From positions 2,232,001-2,296,000 of the forward strand of contig CBDCMO010000002.1 in NCBI GenBank assembly GCA_965219125.1: a DNA stretch of 64,000 nucleotides, read 5' to 3'. The stretch comes from JBBSOK01 sp965219125 (GTDB lineage: Bacteria; Bacteroidota; Bacteroidia; Flavobacteriales; Flavobacteriaceae). Positions 25,444 through 33,804 of the stretch are shown here, one piece after another (positions within the stretch are counted from its first letter, which is position 1; the number at the start of each line of letters is the position of its first letter). The notes under the pieces were generated by a model. The model was not told the origin of the DNA. It was given only the letters and a program-made list of their open reading frames with translations, and ran no database searches. The position numbers and the translations under genes are program-made.

Positions 25444-26148
25444 TTAACTTGGCAAAGTTTCTTCAAACTGCTCTATATTAATAGAATCGTTCACATTAAA
25501 ATCGCCAATTTTTGTTCTGCGCAGTGCAGAAAGATGTGCACCATTATGTAGGGCAACACCAAAATCGTTGGCGAGAGAACGAATATAAGTGCCTTTGCTA
25601 CAAACCACTTTAAAATTGATGTGTGGCAGATTAATATCGGTAATTTCAAAGGTAGAAATAGTTATTGTACGGGATGGTATTTCTACTTCTTCGCCTTGCC
25701 GAGCATATTCGTAAAGTCGTTTACCGTCTTTTTTTAAAGCTGAAAAAACGGGTGGTTTCTGTTGAATTTCACCAATAAATTGTTTTGTTGCTTCGTGTAT
25801 TTTTTTCGAAGTTATTTCAGAAATATCAAAAGTTTGGTCAATTTCGGTTTCGAGATCGTAACTTGGGGTTGTTGCGCCAACTGTTATTGTGCCAGTATAT
25901 TCTTTAATTTGAGCCTGAAAAGTATCAATCTTTTTTGTGAGCTTTCCAGTGCATATTATTAAAAGTCCAGTTGCCAAAGGGTCTAGCGTGCCTGCATGTC
26001 CAACTTTTATTTTTTTAATGTTGAAGGATTTTCTAATAAGCCAACGCACTTTATTTACAACTTGAAAGCTAGTCCAATTAAGCGGTTTGTCTATAAGTAG
26101 TATTTGGCCGTTTAGGTAATCTTCGGCGGTGAGATTTTCAAGGTTCAT
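25444..26148 (-). CDS. truB: tRNA pseudouridine(55) synthase TruB
   Basis: Encodes 234 residues. It makes pseudouridine 55 in the T-loop of tRNAs. The catalytic Asp lies in KVGHAGTLDPLATGLLIIC (residues 49-67). N-terminal LLIDKPLNWTSFQVVNKVR and later GKRLYEYARQGEEVEIPSR and CSKGTYIRSLANDFG are TruB signatures. It lacks a long C-terminal PUA domain, as is common in Bacteroidota. It is downstream of uppP on the same strand (69 bp gap), in the order ftsX-DUF3098-uppP-truB. Confidence 0.97.
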   Translation of the reverse strand: MNLENLTAEDYLNGQILLIDKPLNWTSFQVVNKVRWLIRKSFNIKKIKVGHAGTLDPLATGLLIICTGKLTKKIDTFQAQIKEYTGTITVGATTPSYDLETEIDQTFDISEITSKKIHEATKQFIGEIQQKPPVFSALKKDGKRLYEYARQGEEVEIPSRTITISTFEITDINLPHINFKVVCSKGTYIRSLANDFGVALHNGAHLSALRRTKIGDFNVNDSINIEQFEETLPS

Positions 26149-26217
26149 TTTGAAGGATTTCGAGAATTTGGTATTTGAAATCTAAAAGAGTCATATTTAC
26201 TAGAAAATGTGAAAAAT

Positions 26218-27003
26218 CTAGACAATAGTAAGTTCCAAAACAAAAAAGTGAATAAGCAAAATAGCTGCACCAGCGATAATTCGGTAATAGCCAAACATTT
26301 TAAAACCGTGTTTGCTTAAATAATCTATAAAGGTTTTAATAGCAATTAATGCTACAATAAAACCAATTACATTACCAATTATAAGCAAATTAACTTGCTG
26401 TCCTGAAAGTACAAAACCATCTTGATAATAGTCGTATGATTTTTTTACGGTTGCACCCAACATTGTTGGTACGGCTAGAAAAAACGAAAATTCGGCTGCT
26501 ACGGTTCGCGATAATTTTTGAGACATACCACCAACAATACTTGCACCACTTCGTGAAACGCCCGGAATCATAGCCAAGCACTGAAAAAAACCAATTTTTA
26601 AGGCTGTTGAATAAGATATTTTAGTTTCTTCGCCATCGCCAAACCAATCGTCTACCTTCAACAATATAAAGCCGCCAATTATTAATGAAATGGCTACGGT
26701 AATTGGGCTTTCGAGTAAGGAATCTATAAAATCATTTAATAATAAACCCAATACAACCGCTGGTAAAAATGCAACAAACAATTTAAGATAGAAATCTACG
26801 GATTGAAAAAACCGTTTAAAATAAAGCACAATAACAGAAAGGATTGTCCCTAATTGAATAACAATTGTAAAAAGTTTCGTAAAATCTTCGCTTGCTATGC
26901 CGAAGAATGAAGAAGCAATAATCATATGCCCAGTTGAGGAAACTGGCAAAAACTCGGTTATGCCTTCAATTATTGCAAGTACGACTGCTTGTAAATAATC
27001 CAT
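26218..27003 (-). CDS. uppP: Undecaprenyl-diphosphate phosphatase
   Basis: Encodes 261 residues of an inner-membrane protein with about eight helices. It recycles undecaprenyl diphosphate to the monophosphate for peptidoglycan and other envelope polymers, and confers bacitracin resistance. The two active-site motifs are intact: AIIEGITEFLPVSSTGHM (residues 11-28) and MIPGVSRSGASIVGGM in the C-terminal repeat. The start shares one base with the stop of the DUF3098 gene, so they are translationally coupled. Confidence 0.97.
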   Translation of the reverse strand: MDYLQAVVLAIIEGITEFLPVSSTGHMIIASSFFGIASEDFTKLFTIVIQLGTILSVIVLYFKRFFQSVDFYLKLFVAFLPAVVLGLLLNDFIDSLLESPITVAISLIIGGFILLKVDDWFGDGEETKISYSTALKIGFFQCLAMIPGVSRSGASIVGGMSQKLSRTVAAEFSFFLAVPTMLGATVKKSYDYYQDGFVLSGQQVNLLIIGNVIGFIVALIAIKTFIDYLSKHGFKMFGYYRIIAGAAILLIHFFVLELTIV

Positions 27004-27266
27004 TAAAATTCTTCCTCCTTATTCGGATTTACCAAAATTGCATAAACCTCAATTCCAAAACCAATTAAAATTAATGCAGGCGCCAATCTTATACGTCTCC
27101 AACTGTAAATTTCTGGATTAAAAACGTTTGGATCATTACTGCCACCGCCCGTCATTACTATAAAACCTAATGCAATAAAAGCAACGCCAATGAGCATAAA
27201 AATATAATTTTTACGCTCGAAAATAAAGTTCGGCTTTAAGTTCTCTTTTCTTTTTTGTTCTCCCAT
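27003..27266 (-). CDS. DUF3098 membrane protein
   Basis: Encodes 87 residues from the ATG at 27266 (MGEQKRKENLKPNF). A TTG five codons upstream would lie in a hairpin repeat and is rejected. Two transmembrane helices (YIFMLIGVAFIALGFIVM and LAPALILIGFGIEVYAILV) flank a loop GGGSNDPNVFNPEIYSWRR typical of DUF3098. It is found with ftsX and uppP in many Bacteroidota, which suggests a cell-envelope or division role, not proven. Confidence 0.9.
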   Translation of the reverse strand: MGEQKRKENLKPNFIFERKNYIFMLIGVAFIALGFIVMTGGGSNDPNVFNPEIYSWRRIRLAPALILIGFGIEVYAILVNPNKEEEF

Positions 27267-27274
27267 ATTAATTC

Positions 27275-27288
27275 CCCGCAAAGGCGGG
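27275..27288. repeat. CCCGC-AAAG-GCGGG hairpin
   Basis: CCCGC (27275-27279) and GCGGG (27284-27288) with a 4-nt loop. It lies just upstream of the DUF3098 start, within the ftsX-to-DUF3098 gap. Same core as the elements at 3370-3387 and 33605-33634. Confidence 0.5.
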
Positions 27289-27351
27289 TATCTTTTAAAA
27301 AGTGTTTCAGGTTTTTCTGAGGTCTAAAATCTCAAGTCTACAGTCTAAAAT

Positions 27352-28230
27352 CTAGTAATACAAATCGTCCGTTCTTAGATTCAAAAATCGCTGTGTTGCA
27401 AAAAATGTGCTTAACCAAGTAATTATAACGCCCATTAAAAATATAAAGGCGAATAATACAATTAACATTAACTCGCCACTCAATAATTGCAATTGCGGAA
27501 AGTTTTTGTTCAAATAATAAAGGACAATTGCCATTCCTGCCATTGCGAGAATTGCTCCAATAATCCCTAAACGCACGCTGCTCCAAACAAACGGTTTGCG
27601 TATAAACTTTTTGGTTGCACCCACCATTTGCATCGTTTTTATTGTAAATCGCTTTGCGTAAATTGACAATCTTATACTACTATTAATAAGTAATACAGCT
27701 ATAAAAGTAAAAATCCCGCTGATAACAAGAACCCAAAAACTGATACGTTTTACGTTTTCAGTTAGTTTTGCAATCAAAGGTTTGTCGTAAACAACGTCGT
27801 CCACAAAATCTTTATTTTTTAATTCGGTGGTAATTTCATCAACTTTTTCGGGCGTTACGAAATCTGCCATTAAATATACGTCGATGCTATTTTGCAGTGG
27901 ATTATCGCCCAAATATTCAAGAAAATTTTCGCCGAGGGTTGCACTTTGTTCTTCGGCGGCTTGTTCTTTTGAAACGAATGTTGCTTCTTTTGTATATTCA
28001 GCCAATGCCAAGCTCTGTTTTAACTGCGTAACATCTACTTCTTTGGCAGTATCTTTTAAAAATATAGTTATTGCAATTTGCTCCTTAAAGTAATCGGCCA
28101 CTTTTTTTGAATTTAGCACTAACATTCCTAACATTCCCAATAAAAACAATACAAGCGAAACGGAAAGCACAACCGAAAAATAGGAAGAAATCAATCTCCG
28201 TTTTTGATATTTGTCAAATTTGGAAGCCAT
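27352..28230 (-). CDS. ftsX: Cell division protein FtsX
   Basis: Encodes 292 residues from the ATG at 28230 (MASKFDKYQKRRLISSYFSV). An upstream in-frame start 11 codons earlier is not supported. An FtsX-type permease: TM1 at about 20-42 (VVLSVSLVLFLLGMLGMLVL), a periplasmic domain with NSIDVYLMADFVTPEKVDEI, then three more helices. With FtsE it forms the ABC-like complex that activates peptidoglycan hydrolases at the division site. ftsE is not in the window, as is usual in Bacteroidota. It is first of the ftsX-DUF3098-uppP-truB unit. Confidence 0.93.
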   Translation of the reverse strand: MASKFDKYQKRRLISSYFSVVLSVSLVLFLLGMLGMLVLNSKKVADYFKEQIAITIFLKDTAKEVDVTQLKQSLALAEYTKEATFVSKEQAAEEQSATLGENFLEYLGDNPLQNSIDVYLMADFVTPEKVDEITTELKNKDFVDDVVYDKPLIAKLTENVKRISFWVLVISGIFTFIAVLLINSSIRLSIYAKRFTIKTMQMVGATKKFIRKPFVWSSVRLGIIGAILAMAGMAIVLYYLNKNFPQLQLLSGELMLIVLFAFIFLMGVIITWLSTFFATQRFLNLRTDDLYY

Positions 28231-28321
28231 AAAAATTTCAAGATTTACGCGGTAAAAATACAAAGGATTTTAAACCTACTACTAAACAACGTGTAAAGTT
28301 TCGAAATTCTTATATAAAGTT

Positions 28322-28329
28322 TAAATTTG
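28322..28329 (+). promoter_or_regulatory. -7 element (TAAATTTG) for the UbiA prenyltransferase
   Basis: A TAnnTTTG match. The transcription start is expected near 28334, so translation must begin after that point. This bears on the unusual start of the next gene. Confidence 0.45.
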
Positions 28330-28343
28330 GCACTCCTTTTCAA

Positions 28344-29222
28344 ATAAAAAAAATCAAAAACCTACTCAAAGATCTTAAGATTTCCCGCCCTGGATTATGG
28401 TTTCCAACAATTTGGATATATCTAGTTCCATTTGGCTTGCGTTCACATTTTTGGGAAAAACCACTGTTTTGGGTTGGGCTATTATTTGTGACCTTCCCAT
28501 TAAATTATTTAGTTTACGGCTTGAATGATTATAACGATGTTGCCGCAGATGCCGTAAATAAGCGTAAAGGAAATTTTATTTTTGGCGCAAAAGAAAGCTA
28601 TACTTATTTAAAATCTTCTCCAAAGAAAATTGCGCTTGTCCTTCTTCCATTCATAGTATTTTTTTCAATTGTAAGCGGATTTAAAATGCTGATTCTCTTA
28701 CTTGTTATGATTGTTGTAAACATAATCTATAATTTTAAACCCTTACGAATTAAGGAGCGTCCGCCTTTTGAAATTGCCATTCAAATTGGGTATGTGTTAA
28801 CCGCTCTCTTTTCAATTTGGTTGAATGGTTCAGAAATGCTGCCTTGGCAAACTTTTTTATATCTTACATTATTTGCATTCCAAGCTCATATTGCGGGCGA
28901 AATAATGGATATTGAACCCGATAAACTTGCAAATAAAAAAACCACAGCCACAATTTTAGGCAGAAGAAAGACAAAATTTTTGATGTTTTCATTGCTGCTT
29001 TTTGAAGTTTATATTCTTGTCTTTTGGTTCCATGATTATGTTCTTTCAGGTTTTTTAGCCTGTTTTTCGGCTTGGCTTATTTTGGATGTTTTCGTTATTT
29101 TTAAATCGAAACCTTACACATTGCCACAAATGAAATTGTTCGGTTTTGCAATGAATCTTTCAGCAATATTGTCAATGATTTGGGTTTTATACTCTGGAAA
29201 TTTATTGCATCCTATTTTCTAA
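28344..29222 (+). CDS. UbiA-family prenyltransferase with non-canonical start
   Basis: A UbiA membrane prenyltransferase of about 290 residues with at least seven helices. The first Asp motif is YGLNDYNDVAADAVNKRKG and the second is GEIMDIEPDKLANKKTTA, both with the Asp residues that bind prenyl diphosphate through Mg2+. The first ATG/GTG/TTG in frame is a TTG at 28437, which would remove the conserved SRPGLWFPTIW start of TM1. The frame is open upstream to 28233 with no ATG, GTG or TTG. Family members as I recall them begin MKKLLK-LKISRPG, and here an ATA codon at 28344 begins IKKIKNLLKDLKISRPG. I set the start there; ATC 28353 or ATT 28380 are alternatives. Substrate unknown. Confidence 0.75.
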   Translation: MKKIKNLLKDLKISRPGLWFPTIWIYLVPFGLRSHFWEKPLFWVGLLFVTFPLNYLVYGLNDYNDVAADAVNKRKGNFIFGAKESYTYLKSSPKKIALVLLPFIVFFSIVSGFKMLILLLVMIVVNIIYNFKPLRIKERPPFEIAIQIGYVLTALFSIWLNGSEMLPWQTFLYLTLFAFQAHIAGEIMDIEPDKLANKKTTATILGRRKTKFLMFSLLLFEVYILVFWFHDYVLSGFLACFSAWLILDVFVIFKSKPYTLPQMKLFGFAMNLSAILSMIWVLYSGNLLHPIF

Positions 29223-29304
29223 ATTTTCTTTTAAGAAACCTTAAATTTGTCCACAACTCCAAAGCTTCGGCATAGGAGTTCATTTTTTATTTGAAAAACG
29301 CATA

Positions 29305-32300
29305 ATGAGCAAATATCACTTCAACGAAATAGAGGCAAAATGGCAGCAATATTGGAAAGAACACAACACTTTTCACGCAAAAAATCCTGAAGATTTTCCC
29401 AATAACCAGAAGAAATATTACGTCTTGGATATGTTTCCATATCCCTCTGGTGCAGGTTTGCACGTTGGCCATCCGCTCGGCTACATTGCCAGTGATATTT
29501 ACGCGCGTTACAAACGCCACCAAGGTTTTAATGTTTTGCATCCGCAGGGTTACGATTCTTTCGGACTTCCGGCGGAACAATATGCAATTCAAACCGGTCA
29601 ACATCCCGCGAAAACTACCGAGGAAAATATTGCACGTTACCGCGAACAACTCGATAAATTAGGGTTTTCATTTGATTGGAGCCGAGAAGTGCGCACTTCA
29701 AACCCCGAATATTACAAATGGACGCAGTGGATTTTTCTCCAGCTTTTTGAGAGTTGGTATGATAAAAACATAGATAAAGCGCGTGCAATAGAAGATTTGA
29801 AAAAGATTTTTTCTTCGGAAGGAAATACGAAAGTAAACGCCGTTTGCGATGAAGGAATTGAAAACTTTTCTGCTTCGGAATGGCTTGGTTTTTCAGAAAT
29901 AAAAAAACAGGAAATACTTTTAAAATATAGACTTACATATTTGGCCGAAACCGAAGTAAACTGGTGTCCGCAGCTCGGAACGGTTTTGGCGAATGACGAA
30001 ATAGTAAACGGCGTTTCCGAACGCGGCGGTTATCCCGTAATCCGAAAAAAAATGAAACAATGGAGTATGCGAATCACCGCATATGCGCAGCGTTTATTGG
30101 ACGGATTAAATGAAATTGATTGGCCGCAACCTTTGAAAGATTCACAAACTAATTGGATTGGGCGCTCGAAGGGAGCGACTGTCAATTTTAAAGTCCTACC
30201 CCCAGCCCCTTCCAAAGGAAGGGGAGCAGAGAGTGCGGGATATTTAACTGGCAATTCTGCTATAATTGGCATTTTATTATCAAGAGCCAAAGAAATGCGA
30301 AAAAACCCAACAAAAGCGGAAGCATTTTTATGGAATGAATTACGAACAAAAAAAATTGAATATAAATTTCGGCAACAGCATCCCATTGATAACTATATAG
30401 TTGATTTTGTCTGTCTTTCAAAAAGGTTAATTGTTGAGGTAGATGGAGAAGTACACAAATATCAATTGGAAAAAGATGGCGAAAGAGAATTGTTGTTGAA
30501 AGAGAAAAAGGGTTTTAAAATATTACGTTTTTCAAATTATGAAGTTATAAATAATCTTCAAAATGTTGTGTCAAAAATTTATGAAACTTTAAACAATCTT
30601 CCACATATTGAGAATATAATCCCCCCTTCGGGGGTTAGGGGGACTATCCCCGTTTTTACAACTCGTCCCGACACAATTTTCGGCGTAAGCTTTATGGTTT
30701 TGGCGCCTGAACACGATTTGGTTTCAAAAATTACAACTTCGGAACAAAAAGAAGCTGTTGAAAATTACGTTGAGGCAACCGCAAAACGCAGCGAACGCGA
30801 ACGAATGGCAGATGTAAAAACTATTAGTGGCGCTTTTACAGGCGCTTATGCAGAACATCCTTTCACCGGAAAACAAATCCCAATTTGGATTGGCGATTAC
30901 GTTTTGGCGGGTTACGGAACGGGTGCGGTAATGAGCGTTCCCTGCGGCGATCAACGCGATTATGATTTTGCGAAACATTTCAATCTTCCAATTCCTAACA
31001 TATTTAAGGGTGCCGATATTGCTGCGGAAGCGTATTCCGATAAGGAAAATACAATTATCACCAATAGCGATTTTCTAAATGATTTAAACTATTCCGAAGC
31101 AACTGAAAAGATTATTGCTGCGATGGAAGAAAAAGGGATTGGAAAAGGCAAGATAAATTACCGTTTGCGCGATGCTGTTTTCAGTCGGCAGCGGTATTGG
31201 GGAGAGCCGTTCCCAATTTATTACAAAGATGGAATGCCGCACGCAATCCCCATGGAAAATTTGCCGTTGCGACTTCCCGATGTTGAAAAATATTTGCCGA
31301 CCGAAGAAGGCGAACCGCCTCTGGGCCGCGCCGCAAAATGGTATTGGAATGAGAAAAATATGGAGGTTGTCTCCCCTCCTTTGGAGGGGCAGGGGGAGGA
31401 CATTTACCCTCTTGAATTAAACACAATGCCAGGTTGGGCGGGAAGCAGTTGGTACTTTTTCCGATATATGGAAGATGAAAAGCGCGACGAAGTTTTTGCC
31501 TCAAAAGAAGCTTTGGATTATTGGCAAAACGTGGATTTATACATTGGCGGAAGCGAGCACGCAACCGGCCATTTATTGTACAGCCGTTTTTGGGTAAAAT
31601 TTATGCACGATCGCGGATTTGTAAATGTGGAAGAACCTTTTAAAAAGCTGATAAACCAAGGTATGATTTTGGGGGAGAGTGCTTATATTCATTTGCTTAG
31701 ACCCGAAAAAAAAATTGATACAACCGGACTAAATGAAGAAGAAATTTTGGAGAAAGCCAGATTTATTCTTGATAATATTAATCCTGGAGACACTTATTTT
31801 ATATCTGATAATATCTATAAAAAAATTCGAGAAGGTTCGATAGAGATAAATAATTTGGATGAAATAATAAAGAGAAAAAATTACTTAGAGGAAAAATCAG
31901 TTGAGTTTGGGTTTTCTATTGCTTATGGAAAAATTAGGAAAGAAGAATTAATAGATACACCTGTTTTAGTTGATTATGTGAATAATTCGAATGAATTAAA
32001 TATAAAAGACTTTATTAATTGGCGGATAGAATTTAATAGAGCGAATTTTATAACTGAAAATGACGGTACTTTCAAAGTTTCCCGCGAAGTAGAAAAAATG
32101 TCCAAAAGCAAATACAATGTGGTAAACCCGGATGATATTTGCACTCAATACGGCGCCGATACTTTAAGATTGTACGAAATGTTCCTCGGTCCGTTGGAAC
32201 AGGCAAAACCTTGGAACACCGCTGGAATTACTGGCGTGCACGGCTTCCTAAAAAAACTTTGGAAATTGTACCATTCGGGTGAAAATGAAAGTTTTAATGT

Positions 32301-32781
32301 TTCTGAAGAAGCCGCTTCCAAAGACAATTTGAAAACGCTTCACAAAACCATCAAAAAAACGCAGGAAGATATTGAACATTTCAGTTTCAATACTTCGGTT
32401 TCATCATTTATGATTGCGGTGAATGAGCTTATTTCCCAAAACTGTAATTCACGGGAAGTTTTGGAACCTTTGGCAATTCTTATTTCGCCTTACGCGCCGC
32501 ACATTTCGGAAGAACTATGGCAGAAATTGGGACATTCGGTAAGTATTTCCACAGCTCCTTTTCCAACATTTGAAGCCAACTATTTGGTGGAAAGCAGCAA
32601 GGAATATCCAATTTCATTTAATGGAAAAATGAAGTTTACGTTGGAACTTTCTTTAGAACTTTCAAAAGCAGAAATTGAAACTGCCGTTATGTCAAATGAG
32701 AAAACAATTCAGTATTTAGAGGGGCGAACTCCAAAAAATATTATAATTGTACTTGGGAAAATTGTAAATATTGTTGGGTAA
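29305..32781 (+). CDS. leuS: Leucyl-tRNA synthetase carrying an in-frame DUF559 nuclease insertion
   Basis: Encodes 1158 residues versus about 930-950 for flavobacterial LeuRS. It charges tRNA-Leu. Class I motifs are intact: HVGH at residues 53-56 and KMSKS at 931-935. The editing domain core TTRPDTIFG is at 452-460, and GTGAVMSVPCGDQRDYDFAKHF follows. Between V297 and P449 about 151 residues encode a DUF559 endonuclease domain absent from normal LeuRS. A second in-frame insertion (V688-D699, SPPLEGQGED) is a palindromic repeat. A third region (about 790-905, within the domain preceding KMSKS) is about 60 residues longer than I expect. The frame is uninterrupted, so the enzyme is probably active. 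LeuRS is essential and no second copy is seen here. Confidence 0.95.
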   Translation: MSKYHFNEIEAKWQQYWKEHNTFHAKNPEDFPNNQKKYYVLDMFPYPSGAGLHVGHPLGYIASDIYARYKRHQGFNVLHPQGYDSFGLPAEQYAIQTGQHPAKTTEENIARYREQLDKLGFSFDWSREVRTSNPEYYKWTQWIFLQLFESWYDKNIDKARAIEDLKKIFSSEGNTKVNAVCDEGIENFSASEWLGFSEIKKQEILLKYRLTYLAETEVNWCPQLGTVLANDEIVNGVSERGGYPVIRKKMKQWSMRITAYAQRLLDGLNEIDWPQPLKDSQTNWIGRSKGATVNFKVLPPAPSKGRGAESAGYLTGNSAIIGILLSRAKEMRKNPTKAEAFLWNELRTKKIEYKFRQQHPIDNYIVDFVCLSKRLIVEVDGEVHKYQLEKDGERELLLKEKKGFKILRFSNYEVINNLQNVVSKIYETLNNLPHIENIIPPSGVRGTIPVFTTRPDTIFGVSFMVLAPEHDLVSKITTSEQKEAVENYVEATAKRSERERMADVKTISGAFTGAYAEHPFTGKQIPIWIGDYVLAGYGTGAVMSVPCGDQRDYDFAKHFNLPIPNIFKGADIAAEAYSDKENTIITNSDFLNDLNYSEATEKIIAAMEEKGIGKGKINYRLRDAVFSRQRYWGEPFPIYYKDGMPHAIPMENLPLRLPDVEKYLPTEEGEPPLGRAAKWYWNEKNMEVVSPPLEGQGEDIYPLELNTMPGWAGSSWYFFRYMEDEKRDEVFASKEALDYWQNVDLYIGGSEHATGHLLYSRFWVKFMHDRGFVNVEEPFKKLINQGMILGESAYIHLLRPEKKIDTTGLNEEEILEKARFILDNINPGDTYFISDNIYKKIREGSIEINNLDEIIKRKNYLEEKSVEFGFSIAYGKIRKEELIDTPVLVDYVNNSNELNIKDFINWRIEFNRANFITENDGTFKVSREVEKMSKSKYNVVNPDDICTQYGADTLRLYEMFLGPLEQAKPWNTAGITGVHGFLKKLWKLYHSGENESFNVSEEAASKDNLKTLHKTIKKTQEDIEHFSFNTSVSSFMIAVNELISQNCNSREVLEPLAILISPYAPHISEELWQKLGHSVSISTAPFPTFEANYLVESSKEYPISFNGKMKFTLELSLELSKAEIETAVMSNEKTIQYLEGRTPKNIIIVLGKIVNIVG
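30196..30648 (+). mobile_element. DUF559 nuclease element inserted in frame in leuS
   Basis: About 453 bp (151 codons). Left boundary palindrome CCCCTTCC-AAA-GGAAGGGG at 30206-30224, preceded by CTACCCCCAG. Right boundary CCCC-TTCG-GGGG at 30623-30634, followed by TTAGGGGGA. The two ends are inverted relative to each other (CCCCCAGCCCC versus GGGGTTAGGGGG). Between them lies a DUF559 domain with KNPTKAEAFLWNELR, HPIDNYIVDFVC and the catalytic-type VEVDGEVH (Asp367, Glu378, Asp380 of LeuRS numbering), then FKILRFSNYEV. DUF559 is related to Vsr/PD-(D/E)XK nucleases. An internal ATG at 30295 could give a free nuclease. No transposase is present. Confidence 0.75.
31371..31397. repeat. Solo palindrome of the DUF559-element family inside leuS
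   Basis: CCCCTCC-TTT-GGAGGGG (31373-31389), preceded by CT and followed by CAGGGGGA. The unit has the same polarity and sequence layout as the right end of the DUF559 element 740 bp upstream. It is in frame and adds roughly 10-12 residues to LeuRS between NEKNMEV and YPLELNTMPGW. Confidence 0.7.
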
Positions 32782-32796
32782 AAAGTTTGCACGCTA

Positions 32797-32823
32797 TTTG
32801 CATCAAGTAATTTTATAACTTTG
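32797..32823 (+). promoter_or_regulatory. Promoter of the zinc metallopeptidase gene
   Basis: TTTG (32797-32800), then 15 bp, then TAACTTTG (32816-32823), a TAnnTTTG match. The 77-bp leader includes a CCGCAGAG-type repeat fragment. Confidence 0.5.
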
Positions 32824-32899
32824 CTTTCGCTGCACATTTGTTTTAAAGAATAACCGCAGAGATACTAAGAACGAAGAGAAAAATCTAAAAAAAGAAACT

Positions 32900-33583
32900 A
32901 TGTACGGATATTATATAATTGTAGGATTAATTTTCGCATTCAGTTGGTTTGTAAACTATCAACTGAAAAGTAAATTTAAAAAATACTCAAAACTCCATCT
33001 TCAAAATGGAATGAGCGGAAGGGAAATTGCAGAAAAAATGCTTGCTGACAATAATATAACTGATGTGAAAGTTATTTCAGTTGCGGGCCAATTAACAGAT
33101 CATTACAATCCTGCCAACAAAACAGTAAACTTGAGCGAGGCTGTTTATATGCAAAGAAATGCGGCCGCAGCAGCAGTTGCGGCACACGAATGTGGTCACG
33201 CAGTACAACATGCCACGGCTTACAATTGGTTAAAAATGAGAAGTACGTTGGTGCCAATGGTAAGTGTAGCATCAAAATTCTCGCAATGGGTTATTTTTGC
33301 AGGCTTTATGCTTATGGCATTAAATTATGTTGGCCCAACAATTTTATTAATCGGAATTATTCTTTTTGGTATTGGAACAGTATTCAGTTTTATAACGTTA
33401 CCAGTAGAATATGATGCAAGTAACCGCGCATTGGCTTGGTTAGAAAGCAGCCATATGGTTACACAGGACGAGCACGCAGCCGCGAAAGATTCTTTAAAAT
33501 GGGCAGCTAGAACGTACGTCGTTGCCGCGTTGGGTTCATTAGCAACCTTATTTTATTTTATAAGTATCTTTTTAAGAAGGTAG
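32900..33583 (+). CDS. Neutral zinc metallopeptidase (YugP family)
   Basis: Encodes 227 residues. The zinc motif AAHECGHAVQHA (HExxH at about residues 95-99) is intact. An N-terminal transmembrane segment (YYIIVGLIFAFSWFVNY) and two central helices (WVIFAGFMLMALNYVGPTIL and LIGIILFGIGTVFSFITL) embed it in the inner membrane. LPVEYDASNRALAWL carries the third-ligand Glu region typical of the family. Substrates are unknown. It is monocistronic, closed by the terminator at 33605. Confidence 0.92.
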   Translation: MYGYYIIVGLIFAFSWFVNYQLKSKFKKYSKLHLQNGMSGREIAEKMLADNNITDVKVISVAGQLTDHYNPANKTVNLSEAVYMQRNAAAAAVAAHECGHAVQHATAYNWLKMRSTLVPMVSVASKFSQWVIFAGFMLMALNYVGPTILLIGIILFGIGTVFSFITLPVEYDASNRALAWLESSHMVTQDEHAAAKDSLKWAARTYVVAALGSLATLFYFISIFLRR

Positions 33584-33604
33584 TTTCAAATAATATTAGA
33601 TCAC

Positions 33605-33634
33605 AAAAAAATCCCGCGAACAGCGGGATTTTTT
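33605..33634. terminator. Bidirectional intrinsic terminator
   Basis: AAAAAAATCCCGC pairs with GCGGGATTTTTT (loop GAACA at 33618-33622). It follows the metallopeptidase gene on the plus strand, and the A run makes it usable from the minus strand, 170 bp past the saccharopine dehydrogenase gene. Confidence 0.9.
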
Positions 33635-33804
33635 CTTTGCAATTTATATAGAATATTTGATTGAAAACCGGTAGTGTCAATTTTCGATTTCTATTTCAGT
33701 TTTAACTTTCTAAGAACAACTGAATACTGCGACTGCGACTGAGAATCCTCCTGCAACGATGGCAGTTCAACTCCGCTTAGTGACCGGATTAGAAAAGGAT
33801 ATTA

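Noticed and set aside
30196..30648. Intein in LeuRS
   Set aside because: No N-terminal Cys/Ser block, no C-terminal HN-(C/S/T) splice junction and no HINT fold segment; the domain is DUF559.
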